Source: JAJDNS01 sp963578825
Lineage (GTDB): Bacteria > Acidobacteriota > Vicinamibacteria > Fen-336
DNA: 64,000 nt
NCBI GenBank assembly: GCA_963578825.1
Contig: CAUZDW010000014.1
Coordinates: forward strand, 1-64,000
Direction: 5' to 3'
Part shown: piece by piece, positions 34,072-43,443 of the stretch
Layout: the number at the start of each line of letters is the position of its first letter
How positions within the stretch are numbered: the first letter of the stretch is position 1
Position numbers and translations under genes: made by a program
Notes under the pieces: generated by a model
Seen by the model: the letters and a program-made list of their open reading frames with translations, nothing else
What the model was told of the DNA's origin: nothing
The model's database searches: none

Positions 34072-35211
34072 ATGAGTGACGACATCAGACCCATTACGAT
34101 GCCCAAGTGGGGCCTCGCCATGACCGAAGGGCTGGTGACGGCCTGGCACCTGGAAGAGGGCGCCGTCGTCGAGAAGGGGGCGCCGGCCCTCGACATCGAG
34201 ACGGAGAAGATCGCCAACGAGTTCCTGTCGCCGGCAGGCGGCGTGCTCAGACGCCGGCTGGTGGACGCGGGCACCACGGCGCCGGTGGGCGCGTTGCTCG
34301 GCGTCCTCGCAGAGGCGTCGGTCACGGACGAGGCGATCGACGCGTTCGTCGAGAGCTTCAACCGGCGGTTCGCCGAGACGCTCGCCTCCCGGGCCGAGGC
34401 CGACGATACCGGCCCCCAGCCACAGACCGTCGATGTGGACGGCCAGAGAACCCGGTATCTGGTCATGGGTGAGAGCGATGCGGCGCCGCTTGCGCTCATC
34501 CACGGCTTTGGCGCCGATCTGAACAACTGGCTGTTCAATCAGCCGGCTCTCGCCGCCAGCCGCCAGGTACTGGCGCTGGACCTGCCGGGCCACGGAGGCT
34601 CGAGCAAGACGCTTGATGCCGACGCCCACGACCTGGCGTCACTCACCCGCGCCGTCATCCAGCTCCTGGACGCGCTCCACATGCCCGCGGTTCACCTGGC
34701 CGGGCACTCTCTGGGAGGCGCCGTCGCGCTGCGGCTTGCCCTCGACCGTCCGGAGCGGGTGCGCTCGGTGACCCTGCTCGCGAGCGCGGGGCTGGGACCG
34801 GAGATCAACATGGAGTACGTGCAGGGGTTCATCCGTGCCGGGCGCCGCAAGGACTTGAAGCCCGTAGTGCAGCAACTGTTCGCGGACCCGGCCCTCGTGA
34901 GCCGCGACCTTCTGGATGACCTTCTCAAGTTCAAGCGGCTGGACGGCGTCCAGGAGCTGCTCACGCTCATCGCGGACGCGGTGTTCGCGGACGGTGCTCA
35001 GACCAGCGTAATGCGCGACGATCTCTCGCGGCTCGAGATGCCGGTGCAGGTGATCTGGGGCGCGGAGGATCGCATCATTCCGGCCCGGCACACGGAGGGG
35101 CTTCCGGATGCGGTGCGAGTGCAGGTGCTCGAGGGTGCGGGTCACATGGTGCACATGGAGAAGGCGGCGGAGGTCAACCGCCTGCTGGAAGACCATATCG
35201 AGGGCTCCTAG
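34072..35211 (+). CDS. acoC: Acetoin dehydrogenase E2: lipoyl domain fused to alpha/beta-hydrolase
   Basis: Protein of 379 residues. The N-terminal lipoyl domain (about 5-80: TMPKWGLAMTEGLV and the lipoylation site IETEKIAN with Lys46) is followed after a linker by an alpha/beta-hydrolase domain (about 125-375) with HGFGADLNNW, DLPGHGGSS, the elbow GHSLGGAV, the acid in WGAEDRIIP and the last His in GAGHMVHME. This lipoyl-plus-hydrolase build, rather than the usual catalytic acetyltransferase core, is characteristic of AcoC of acetoin systems in Pseudomonas and Ralstonia. No lipoamide dehydrogenase (E3) gene lies here, so E3 is shared from elsewhere. Its TAG stop shares a CTAG with the convergent purL. 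Confidence 0.88.
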   Translation: MSDDIRPITMPKWGLAMTEGLVTAWHLEEGAVVEKGAPALDIETEKIANEFLSPAGGVLRRRLVDAGTTAPVGALLGVLAEASVTDEAIDAFVESFNRRFAETLASRAEADDTGPQPQTVDVDGQRTRYLVMGESDAAPLALIHGFGADLNNWLFNQPALAASRQVLALDLPGHGGSSKTLDADAHDLASLTRAVIQLLDALHMPAVHLAGHSLGGAVALRLALDRPERVRSVTLLASAGLGPEINMEYVQGFIRAGRRKDLKPVVQQLFADPALVSRDLLDDLLKFKRLDGVQELLTLIADAVFADGAQTSVMRDDLSRLEMPVQVIWGAEDRIIPARHTEGLPDAVRVQVLEGAGHMVHMEKAAEVNRLLEDHIEGS

Positions 35212-38200
35212 CCCACCCAGGCCCGTGCGTTGCGGAAGAGGCGCATCCAGGGGCTGTCCTCGCCCCAGGCGTCCGGGTGCCAGGACATCTCCACCGTGCG
35301 GAAGACCCGCTCCGGGTGTGGCATCACCACCGTGAAGCGGCCGTCGGGCGTCGTGAGGCCGGTGATCCCGCCGGGTGAGCCGTTCGGGTTGAGAGGATAG
35401 GTCTCGGTGGCCACGCCGCGATTGTCGACGTACCGCATGGTGACCAGGGCCTCATCCGGCTGGCGGTCTCCGGTGTAGAGCGCACGACCCTCCCCGTGGG
35501 CGGTGACCACCGGGATGCGGCTGCCGGCCATCCCCTTGAAGAAGAGCGACGGGCTCTCGGTCACCTCCACCGTCACGAGCCGAGCCTCGAACTGCTCGGA
35601 GCGGTTCTTCGCGAAGCGTGGCCACTTTTCGGCTCCGGGGATCAGGTCGTGCAGCGCCGCCATCATCTGGCAGCCGTTGCACACTCCAAGAGCGAAGCTG
35701 TCCTTCCGGGCGAAGAAGGCCGTGAACTCGTCCCGTGCCCGGGCGTTGAAGAGGATCGACTTTGCCCAGCCCTCACCACCGCCGAGGGTGTCGCCGTAGG
35801 AGAACCCCCCGGGGGCCACGAAGCCCTTGAAGTCGGTGAGAGAGAGGCGCCCGGAGATGACGTCGCTCATGTGGACGTCGATCGAGTCGAAACCGGTTCG
35901 GTCGAAGGCGGCGGCCATCTCGACCTGTCCGTTGACGCCCTGCTCGCGCAGGACGGCCATCTTCGGACGGGAGCCACGGCCGATGAAGGGTGCCGCCACG
36001 TCCTCCGTCGGATCGAAGGTGAGAGCAGGGGAGAGGCCGGGATCGTCGGTGTCGAGGAGGCGGTCGTACTCCTCGAGGGCCGACTCGGGATTGTCGCGAA
36101 GGGTCTGCATCTGCCACGTGGTCTCGGACCACAGGCGGTGAAGCTCCGAGCGCGGCGCCGCGAGGAGCATCCTGTCGCCGCAGGCGATATGGATCTCGTC
36201 GGAGTCGTTCACTCCGCCGAGGGGCACGCCGGTGAGCCCTTGTCGGATCAGGAGCTCCAGCACCCGGTCCCGACCGGGGCCGTCCGTCTGGATCACGACG
36301 CCGAGCTCCTCGTTGAAGAGCGCCGCGAGGACGGCTTCGGTGTCCGCGTCGGCGCCGGCCAGGGGCTCGACGTCGACGCTGACACCCACGTGGCCGGCGA
36401 AGGCCATCTCGGCGAGGGTGACCAGGAGTCCGCCGTCGGAGCGGTCGTGGTAGGCGGTGACAAGACCCGCGTCGCGCAGCTCATGAAGCGCCGCGTACAG
36501 GCCCTTGATGAGCTCCGGGTCCTCCACGTCCGGGGCCTCGTTCCCCGTCTGGCCGAACACCTGGGCGAGGATGGACGCGCCGAGGCGCTGAGCGCCTCCG
36601 GCGAGGTCCACGAAGAGGAGGTCCGTCTGGCGCTCGGTGCGCAGCTGTGGGGTCAGCGTGGATCGGACGTCGTCGCACACGGCAAACGCAGACACGATGA
36701 GCGAGAGCGGGCTCACGACCTCGTGGGGGCGGCCACGATTCTCCCAGGTGGTTCGCATCGACATCGAGTCCTTGCCCACGGGGATCCCCACGCCCAGCTC
36801 GGGACACAGGTCGAGGGCGACGGCCTTCACCGTGTCGAAGAGCGCTGCGTCTTCCCCTGGGGAGCCGGCGGCCGCCATCCAGTTGGCCGAGAGCTTCACC
36901 TGAGAGAGCGCGCTCACCGGTGCAGTGGCCAGGTTGGTGAGAGCCTCTCCGACGGCCATCCGTCCGGAGGCGGGTCCGTCGATCACCGCGAGGGGCGTGC
37001 GCTCGCCCATGGCGAAGGCCTCGCCGGCGTAGCCGTCGAACGCCAGGAGCGTCGCGGCGCAATCCGATACGGGCACCTGCCACGGCCCGACCATGGGGTC
37101 GCGGGAGCAGAGGCCCCCGACCGTCCGGTCGCCGATGGCGATGAGGAAGGTCTTGTCCGCAACGGTGGGATGGACGAGGACCCGGCGCACGGCCTCGTCC
37201 AGCTCGATTCCCTCCGGGTCGAACGGTGGCAGCTCGGCGTCCAGACGAACGACGTCCCGGGTCATTCGAGGGGGCTTGCCGAGGAGCGCGGGAAGCTCCA
37301 TGTCGACCGGCGTGTTGTCGAAGAGGGGGTCCCGGACCTCGAGCCGCGTGTCGTCGGTGGCCTCTCCGACGATCGCGAAGGGACACCGCTCGCGTTGGCA
37401 GAGGGCCTCGAAGACGTCGAGCCTCTCCTTGGCCACCGCCAGCACGTAGCGCTCCTGCGCCTCGTTGCTCCAGACCTCCCTGGGTGTCATCCCGGGCTCC
37501 TCGTTCGGAGCGGCGCGCAGATCGATCCGTGCCCCCCGGCCTCCGCCATGGGCCAGCTCCGGAAGCGCGTTCGAGAGCCCGCCGGCGCCCACGTCGTGGA
37601 TGGAGAGGATGGGGCTCAGAGCGCCGAGGGCCGAGCAGCGGTCGATCACCTCCTGAGCCCGGCGCTGGATCTCGGGGTTTCCTCTCTGGACGGAGTTGAA
37701 GTCGAGATCGGCGGTGTTGGCCCCGGTGGACATGGACGAGGCCGACCCACCGCCCATCCCGATCAACATCCCGGGGCCGCCGATCTGGATGAGCAGAGCC
37801 CCGGGCGGAATGTCGCCTTTGCGCGCGTGCTCCCAGCGGACGTTGCCCACCCCGCCGGCAATCATGATCGGCTTGTGGTAACCCCGGACGACGCCAGCCA
37901 CCGCCTGCTCGTAGGTCCGGAAGTACCCGCCGAGATTGGGACGACCGAACTCGTTGTTGAACGACGCCGCCCCGACGGGGCCCTCGGTCATGATCGCCAG
38001 AGGCGAAGCGATCCGGTCCGGGCGGCACTCCGGCCCCTCCCAGGGCCGTTCGAAGCCGGGCAGACGCAGGTTCGACACGGAGAAACCGCAGAGGCCCGCC
38101 TTGGGCTTGGAGCCCAGGCCCGTGGCGCCTTCGTCCCGGATCTCGCCTCCCGAGCCCGTGGCCGCTCCCGAGAAGGGCGAGATGGCGGTCGGATGGTTGT

Positions 38201-39083
38201 GCGTCTCGACCTTCATCAGGACGTGTGTGGGCTCGTGGCGACGCACGTAGAGCCCTCCCTCGGGGTCGACGAGGAACCGCTGCACCGTCCGCCCCTCCAT
38301 CACCGCCGCGTTGTCCGAGTACGCGGTGAGCGTCCCCTGGGGGTTCGCCTTCTCGGTCTCGCGGATCATCTGGAAGAGCGACTGAGGCATCTCCTCTCCA
38401 TCGACGATCCACGAGGCATTGAAGATCTTGTGGCGGCAGTGCTCCGAGTTCGCCTGAGCGAACATCGTGAGCTCCACGTCCGTGGGGTTGCGCCCCTGCC
38501 TCTCGAAGTACTCCAGCAGGTAGTCGGCCTCGTCAGGGGCCAGTGCCAGGCCCATGGACAGGTTGGCCTCGGCGATGGCCTCGAGACCCCGTTCCCGGAT
38601 GTTGATCTCCTCGAGGGGCCTGGGCTGGCAATGGTGGAAGAGCTCGTCCGCCTCGTGGATCGACGCCATCACGGCCTCGGTCATCCGGTCGTGGAGGAGG
38701 GGCAGCGCCGGCGAGATCTCGCCTGTCTTCCCGTCGAGGTGGAAGGCCGTTCCGCGCTCGATGCGCCGGACGACCGAGAGTCCGCACTGGCGGGCGATGT
38801 CGCTGGCCTTCGAGGACCAGGGCGAGATGGTGCCCAGTCGGGGAGTCACCATGATGGTGCGCTGCGACAGCTCCCCCGGCTCCGGCCCCTCGGGTCCGTA
38901 GCGCAGGAGCCGGTCCAGAGTCCGCGTCTCGTCGGGCGTGGGCTCCCGCTCGACCTCCACGAAGTGCCAGTGCTGTGTCGCCCTCACGTGGAGGCCTGGG
39001 CAGACGGACCCGACCCGCGCGTTGAGCTTCTCGAGGCGAAACCCCGAGAGGGCCGTGCCCCCGGGGAGCTTCAGGATGGCCAT
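35208..39083 (-). CDS. purL: Phosphoribosylformylglycinamidine synthase, single-chain type
   Basis: Enzyme of 1,291 residues for step four of purine synthesis (FGAR + glutamine + ATP to FGAM). I took the start at 39083, whose MAILKLPGGTALSGFRLEKL aligns with the N terminus of the approximately 1,295-residue E. coli enzyme; an ATG 33 bp upstream is possible. Order: N-terminal domain, FGAM synthase domains (FAQANSEHCRHKIFNASW, VKVETHNHPTAISPFSG written in the order LMKVETHNHPTAISPF, NEFGRPNLGGYFRTYEQ, VGKDSMSMRTTW, YHDRSDGGLLVTLAEMAF) and a C-terminal class I glutaminase (GVCNGCQMM nucleophile, PHPER). Single-chain PurL is typical of Proteobacteria; many other phyla split it into PurS/PurQ/PurL, which is useful for placing the host. 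Monocistronic. Confidence 0.95.
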   Translation of the reverse strand: MAILKLPGGTALSGFRLEKLNARVGSVCPGLHVRATQHWHFVEVEREPTPDETRTLDRLLRYGPEGPEPGELSQRTIMVTPRLGTISPWSSKASDIARQCGLSVVRRIERGTAFHLDGKTGEISPALPLLHDRMTEAVMASIHEADELFHHCQPRPLEEINIRERGLEAIAEANLSMGLALAPDEADYLLEYFERQGRNPTDVELTMFAQANSEHCRHKIFNASWIVDGEEMPQSLFQMIRETEKANPQGTLTAYSDNAAVMEGRTVQRFLVDPEGGLYVRRHEPTHVLMKVETHNHPTAISPFSGAATGSGGEIRDEGATGLGSKPKAGLCGFSVSNLRLPGFERPWEGPECRPDRIASPLAIMTEGPVGAASFNNEFGRPNLGGYFRTYEQAVAGVVRGYHKPIMIAGGVGNVRWEHARKGDIPPGALLIQIGGPGMLIGMGGGSASSMSTGANTADLDFNSVQRGNPEIQRRAQEVIDRCSALGALSPILSIHDVGAGGLSNALPELAHGGGRGARIDLRAAPNEEPGMTPREVWSNEAQERYVLAVAKERLDVFEALCQRERCPFAIVGEATDDTRLEVRDPLFDNTPVDMELPALLGKPPRMTRDVVRLDAELPPFDPEGIELDEAVRRVLVHPTVADKTFLIAIGDRTVGGLCSRDPMVGPWQVPVSDCAATLLAFDGYAGEAFAMGERTPLAVIDGPASGRMAVGEALTNLATAPVSALSQVKLSANWMAAAGSPGEDAALFDTVKAVALDLCPELGVGIPVGKDSMSMRTTWENRGRPHEVVSPLSLIVSAFAVCDDVRSTLTPQLRTERQTDLLFVDLAGGAQRLGASILAQVFGQTGNEAPDVEDPELIKGLYAALHELRDAGLVTAYHDRSDGGLLVTLAEMAFAGHVGVSVDVEPLAGADADTEAVLAALFNEELGVVIQTDGPGRDRVLELLIRQGLTGVPLGGVNDSDEIHIACGDRMLLAAPRSELHRLWSETTWQMQTLRDNPESALEEYDRLLDTDDPGLSPALTFDPTEDVAAPFIGRGSRPKMAVLREQGVNGQVEMAAAFDRTGFDSIDVHMSDVISGRLSLTDFKGFVAPGGFSYGDTLGGGEGWAKSILFNARARDEFTAFFARKDSFALGVCNGCQMMAALHDLIPGAEKWPRFAKNRSEQFEARLVTVEVTESPSLFFKGMAGSRIPVVTAHGEGRALYTGDRQPDEALVTMRYVDNRGVATETYPLNPNGSPGGITGLTTPDGRFTVVMPHPERVFRTVEMSWHPDAWGEDSPWMRLFRNARAWVG

Positions 39084-39167
39084 GGCGGATTCTATCCCGG
39101 GCCCTTCGGCCGCCAACCCCCCCGGGGTCTCGCGGTCGGGCTGCGGGCTAGTATAGAGTCAACCACC

Positions 39168-40139
39168 ATGAGCACGAATATTCGCTGGGGAATCATCAGC
39201 ACCGGCCGGATCGCCCACAAGTTCGCCCAGGCCACGAAGCTCCTGCCCGACGCGGATCTCGTGGCGGTGGGCTCCCGTTCGAAGGAGGCCGCCGACGCTT
39301 TCGGTAAGGAGCTCGGCGTCCCCCGGTGTCATGGGAGCTACGAGGACCTGGTTGCCGATCCGCAGGTGGACGCGATCTACGTCGCGACCCCCCATCCTTT
39401 CCATCGTCCCAACACCCTGCTGGCGCTGGAGGCCGGCAAGCACGTGCTGTGCGAAAAGCCCTTGACGGTCAACGCCGGCGAGGCGGCCGAGGTGATCCGC
39501 GTGGCCCGGGCCAAGGGCCTCTTCCTCATGGAGGCGATGTGGACCCGTTTTCTGCCGGTGTGGGTCGACCTCAAGGCCCGCCTCGATTCCGGGGAGTTCG
39601 GGCAGATCGCGCATCTTCAGGCGAATTTCGGTGTGCCCATGCCCGCCGACGAGGCGCGGATCCACGAACCCGGCCTCGCTGGCGGGGGCCTGCTCGACCT
39701 CGGGATCTACCCGATCTCGCTCGCCTCGTGGTTCCTCGGGAAGCCGGACAAGGTCTTGTCGTGGGCCACGATGACGAAGACCCATGTGGACGAGCGCACC
39801 GCGATGCTGTTCAGCTATGCCGGCGGGTCGTTCGCCATGCTGAGCAGCGCCATCGACGTCTGGACGACCTGCGAAGCGGAGATCGTCGCCGAGAAGGCCT
39901 GGATCCGCGTGCCGCGCTTCTGGGAGGCCCAGTCGTACGAGATCGTGACCCCGGACGCAAGGGACGTCGTGACGAAGCCGTTCGAGAGCGGCTACCAGTT
40001 CCAGATCTCCCACTCGATGAACCGCATCCGGCGTGGCCAGACCGAGAGCGAGGTCATGTCCCTCGACGAGTCGCTGGAGATCATGAAGACTATGGACGGT
40101 CTCCGCGCCGAGTGGGGCTTCAAGTACCCGTTCGAGTAG
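39168..40139 (+). CDS. Gfo/Idh/MocA-family oxidoreductase (dihydrodiol/xylose dehydrogenase-like)
   Basis: Cytoplasmic protein of 323 residues. The N-terminal Rossmann motif is IRWGIISTGRIAHKF, with VATPHPFHRPNTLLAL and the catalytic-lysine EKPLTVN segment. The C-terminal domain has MEAMWTRFLPVWVDLKARL, FGVPMPADEARIHEPG and GGLLDLGIYPISLASWF, matching the dimeric dihydrodiol / D-xylose dehydrogenase branch. It would oxidise a sugar or cyclic alcohol with NAD(P). No signal peptide. It is divergent from purL across an 84-bp gap. Confidence 0.88.
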   Translation: MSTNIRWGIISTGRIAHKFAQATKLLPDADLVAVGSRSKEAADAFGKELGVPRCHGSYEDLVADPQVDAIYVATPHPFHRPNTLLALEAGKHVLCEKPLTVNAGEAAEVIRVARAKGLFLMEAMWTRFLPVWVDLKARLDSGEFGQIAHLQANFGVPMPADEARIHEPGLAGGGLLDLGIYPISLASWFLGKPDKVLSWATMTKTHVDERTAMLFSYAGGSFAMLSSAIDVWTTCEAEIVAEKAWIRVPRFWEAQSYEIVTPDARDVVTKPFESGYQFQISHSMNRIRRGQTESEVMSLDESLEIMKTMDGLRAEWGFKYPFE

Positions 40140-40273
40140 CTGCGAAGATGTGACCGTTCTTTTTCCAGCGTTTGGCGCGCTTGGCCAACTCTTCGCAGGT
40201 TCTCGGGCTCCTCCGGCCTTCCCCGTGAGATAGAGTGCGACCTGGCCGTTTCGACAACTCAAGGAGGTCGTCA

Positions 40274-40843
40274 ATGCTCGGGAAGCTCCTGTCGCAGTAC
40301 TGATGGGTCCTGCTCCTGCGAGGGATCTTTGCCATCGCGTTCGGAGTCATGGCCTACGCGTGGCCGGGCCTCACGCTGGCCACTCTGGTCATCTTCTTCG
40401 CTGCGTGGGTGTTTGTGGACGGCCTGTGCGATGTGTTCCACGCCTTTGCCGGCCGCAAGGACAACGAGAACTGGTGGCTGCTCCTCCTGGAAGGGCTCCT
40501 CGGGATCCCCTTCGGCGTGATCACGTTCCAGGCCCCGCAGATCACCGCGATCGTCCTGCTCCTCTACATCGCGTTCTGGGCCATCGCCACCGGCGTGCTG
40601 CGGATCGTCATGGCGGTCCGCCTCCGCAACGAGATCGAGGGCGAGTGGTGGATGGCTCTGGGCGGGCTGGCCTCGGTCGTCTTCGGCATGATCATGCTGG
40701 CGCGGCCCGGAGCCGGAGCCCTGACCCTGCTCCTATTCATCGTGGCCTGGTCGATCATCGTCGGGATCCTGATTGTCATCCTTTCGTTCAAGGCCCGCAG
40801 CTTCGGCAAAGTTCTCGTCGAGGCCAGGGCAGCCGGCTCATAG
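40274..40843 (+). pseudogene. HdeD/DUF308-family membrane protein with an in-frame TGA at a Trp position
   Basis: A strong AAGGAGG site precedes ATG 40274. The frame reads MLGKLLSQY, meets TGA at 40301-40303, and resumes WVLLLRGIFAIAFGVMAY in the same frame to 40843. HdeD relatives have a conserved WW just here (RNWWLLLLRG type), so TGG changed to TGA explains the stop exactly. The rest holds six membrane helices in three pairs, as in HdeD acid-resistance proteins (about 189 residues). Other genes here use TGA as a normal stop, so recoding is unlikely. Nonsense mutation, base error or restart at 40349 are the options. Confidence 0.75.
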
Positions 40844-40895
40844 GACATGCCCGGGCGGATTGACCGGTCGAGGCGCTCGGCGTAGGTTGGTCTGT

Positions 40896-42161
40896 ATGAA
40901 AGTCCGCCTTCAGTACGGAACCACCGGTCTCGAGGCGTCGATTCCGTCCGACAACGTGACGCTGATCGAGCCCCGCTTCGTGGAGGGCCTCGCCGACGAG
41001 GCCGAGGCCTTCCGCGAGGCGGTCCGAAACCCGATCGGCTCGCCGCCGCTTCGGGACATCGTGAGAGCGGACGACCGCGTGGTGGTCGTCATCGCCGACT
41101 CCACGCGGCCGCTCCCGTCCGACCGGCTCCTGCCCTGGCTCTTCGAGGAGCTGTCCCACGTCTCGGCCGAGCGGTTCGTCATCGTCAACGGGACGGGCTC
41201 CCACCGGGTCAACACGCCGGAGGAGCTCGCCTCGATGGTCGGTTTCGATATCCTGCGGCGCTATTCGGTGGTGAACCACACGGCGCAGGACCTGTCGACG
41301 ATGGTCCCGGTCGGACAGTCCGCGGACGGCGAGACAGTGCTCATGAACCGGGAGTACGTGGAGGCGGACAAGAGAATCGTCCTGGGGTTCATCGAGCCCC
41401 ACTTCATGGCCGGATTCTCCGGGGGCTACAAGGGGATCTTCCCGGCGGTGGCGGACATCGGGTCCATCATGCGCTACCACGACGCGAAGGCCATCGGCCA
41501 TCCTCGCAGCACCTGGGGCGTGCTCGAGGGCAACCCCACCCAGCAGATCATCCGCCAGAACGGCGCCCTCGTGCCCCTGGACTTCTGCCTCAACCTGACG
41601 CTGAACAAGAACCGAGAGATCACGCGCTTCTTCTGCGGCCATCCCATCGAGGCGTCCGAGAGGGGCTGCGCCTTCTCCAAGGAGACGGCGATGGTGGCGT
41701 GCGAGCGCCCGTTTCCCATCGTTGTCACGACCAACAGCGGCTATCCCCTCGACCAGAACCTTTACCAGGCCGTCAAGGGGATGTCGGCGGCCTCGCAGGT
41801 CGTGGCCGACGGCGGCTACATCGCTGCCGCCGCGCGCTGCAACGACGGCTTCCCGGCACACGGCAACTTCAAGACCCTGCTCTTCGATCACGACTCGCCC
41901 CGGTCGCTCCTCGACACGATCGAAGCGCCGGGCTTTTCGATGTACGACCAGTGGGAGGCCCAGGTCCTGGCGATCATCCAGCTCAAGGCCCGCGTTGGCC
42001 TCAAGAGCGAGTTGCCACCCGACGACGTGAGGCATGCGAACATCGAGCCTCTCGACGACCTCGGGGCCGCCGTCGGACGGGAGCTCGAACGGGTCGGAGC
42101 AGACGCTCCGGTGGCCGTGCTGCCCGAGGGGCCGCAAACGATCCCCTATGTCACGTCCTAG
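40896..42161 (+). CDS. LarA-like (DUF2088) nickel-pincer racemase family protein
   Basis: Protein of 421 residues of the lactate-racemase LarA family. DVVIADSTRPLPSD-like sequence (VVVVIADSTRPLPSDRLL), NGTGSHRVNTPEEL, the key LGFIEPHFMAGFSGGYKG (His and Lys of the pincer-cofactor site) and ADIGSIMRYHDAKAIGHP are all present. Members use a nickel pyridinium-dithiocarboxylate mononucleotide cofactor to racemise or epimerise 2-hydroxy acids; many homologues act on other hydroxy acids such as sugar acids. The cofactor genes larB, larC and larE are not in the window. Precise substrate unknown. Confidence 0.88.
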   Translation: MKVRLQYGTTGLEASIPSDNVTLIEPRFVEGLADEAEAFREAVRNPIGSPPLRDIVRADDRVVVVIADSTRPLPSDRLLPWLFEELSHVSAERFVIVNGTGSHRVNTPEELASMVGFDILRRYSVVNHTAQDLSTMVPVGQSADGETVLMNREYVEADKRIVLGFIEPHFMAGFSGGYKGIFPAVADIGSIMRYHDAKAIGHPRSTWGVLEGNPTQQIIRQNGALVPLDFCLNLTLNKNREITRFFCGHPIEASERGCAFSKETAMVACERPFPIVVTTNSGYPLDQNLYQAVKGMSAASQVVADGGYIAAAARCNDGFPAHGNFKTLLFDHDSPRSLLDTIEAPGFSMYDQWEAQVLAIIQLKARVGLKSELPPDDVRHANIEPLDDLGAAVGRELERVGADAPVAVLPEGPQTIPYVTS

Positions 42162-42214
42162 GCGGGGACGCCCGCCCGATCAACGCGGAGCGCTTTCTTC
42201 AGCAGGGGAGTGAC

Positions 42215-42560
42215 ATGGCCAAGAGAACGACATGGGAGACGGTCAAGCTCCAGGGCGAGCACATCGTCGACGAAGCCCGACGGATCATCCACGAGGGCAA
42301 CGTCCGACGGGTGGTCGTCAAGCAGAAAGGCAGGTCGTGGCCGAGTTCCCCTGACCGTGGGCGTCGTGGCCTCCGTCCTGGCGCCCGTCCTCGCCGCCAT
42401 TGGCGCCCTGGTGGCGCTCCTCACCGACTGCAGCATCGACCTGGAGCGGCGACGCCCCGCCAATGCGAAGAAGAGCGCTGTCCGCAAGAAGACGGCGGCC
42501 GCCAAGAAGGCGACGCGCAAGACAGCCGCTAGGACGGCCTCGCGACCGAAGGCTCGCTGA
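42215..42560 (+). pseudogene. DUF4342-like protein with a histone H1-like tail, two single-base frameshifts
   Basis: ATG 42215 follows AGGGGAGTGAC. The first frame reads TTWETVKLQGEHIVDEARRI and HEGNVRRVVVKQKGR, the start of the DUF4342 fold. Homology then moves to the frame that reads PLTVGVVASVLAPVLAAIGA and LVALLTDCSIDLER. Adding one G at AGGTCG (about 42331) and one C in the CCCC run (about 42347) would give the expected GRVVAEFPLTVG continuity. The tail (about residues 85-116) is almost only Lys, Ala, Arg and Thr (KKTAAAKKATRKTAARTAS), like bacterial histone-H1-like nucleoid proteins. Either consensus errors or real decay. Confidence 0.6.
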
Positions 42561-42642
42561 GGCCTCGCGCGGCCCAGAGGCCTCTCGGCGCCTGGACGCG
42601 GTCTGATTTTCGCCACGGGCTGCTAGACTGCATCCCGCAACG

Positions 42643-43443
42643 ATGACGAAGTGGCAGGATCGGGTCCACGAGATCATCTTCGAGGCGGAGACGCCGGCGG
42701 GGAAGGCCTTCGACGTGGCGCTTCTCGTCTGCATCGTGGCGAGCGTCGTCACGGTCCTCTTCGAGAGCGTGGCGTCCGTCCGCTCACGCTACGGAGATGT
42801 GCTCCGGGCGATCGAGTGGGCCTTCACGCTGCTGTTCACGGTCGAGTATCTGCTCCGCCTCGCCAGCGTGGGCAAACCGCTCCGCTATGCCTTCAGCTTC
42901 TTCGGCATCGTCGATCTGCTCGCCATCATCCCGACCTACCTGAGCATCTTCATCGGCGGAGCCCAGTCGCTGATCGTGATCCGAGCGCTCCGCCTCCTCA
43001 GGGTCTTCCGCGTCCTCAAGCTGGTGCACTTCGTCGGCGAGGCCCGGATGCTGCGTACGGCGCTTCTGGCGAGCCTGCGTAAGATTACGGTCTTCCTGGG
43101 GACCGTCCTGACGATCGTGCTGATCGTCGGAGCGCTCATCTACCTGATCGAAGGAGAGGAGAGCGGGTTCACGAGCATCCCGCAGGGGATCTACTGGGCG
43201 ATCGTCACGCTCACGACTGTCGGCTATGGCGACATCACCCCGCAAACGATTCCGGGCAAGGTCCTGGCCTCGACGGTGATGATCCTGGGGTACGGCATCA
43301 TCGCGGTCCCCACGGGCATCGTCACCGTCGAGCTGGCGAACGTCCGGCGCATGTCGATCACGACGCGGGCCTGCCCACAGTGCGGGGTGGGGGGGCACGG
43401 CACCGACGCCGGCTACTGCAAGCACTGCGGAGCGCGGCTGTGA
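42643..43443 (+). CDS. Voltage-gated-type potassium channel with C-terminal zinc ribbon
   Basis: Six-helix channel of 266 residues. Helices S1-S3 lie at about 23-41, 55-73 and 82-103. S4 carries regularly spaced arginines (RALRLLRVFRVLK, Arg114/117/120/123). The pore has the K+ filter TVGYGD at 192-197, and S6 follows to about 232. The last 25 residues form a CPQC...CKHC zinc-ribbon (Cys244, 247, 259, 262), which is not part of the core channel and may gate or tether it. Its stop overlaps the next gene (GTGA), so the two are translationally coupled. Confidence 0.9.
   Translation: MTKWQDRVHEIIFEAETPAGKAFDVALLVCIVASVVTVLFESVASVRSRYGDVLRAIEWAFTLLFTVEYLLRLASVGKPLRYAFSFFGIVDLLAIIPTYLSIFIGGAQSLIVIRALRLLRVFRVLKLVHFVGEARMLRTALLASLRKITVFLGTVLTIVLIVGALIYLIEGEESGFTSIPQGIYWAIVTLTTVGYGDITPQTIPGKVLASTVMILGYGIIAVPTGIVTVELANVRRMSITTRACPQCGVGGHGTDAGYCKHCGARL

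Noticed and set aside
35496..40139. A 1,547-codon plus-strand open frame opposite purL
   Set aside because: It is the antisense shadow of purL in GC-rich DNA. Its translation is low-complexity Gly/Arg/His-rich until it runs by chance into the real oxidoreductase frame at 39168.
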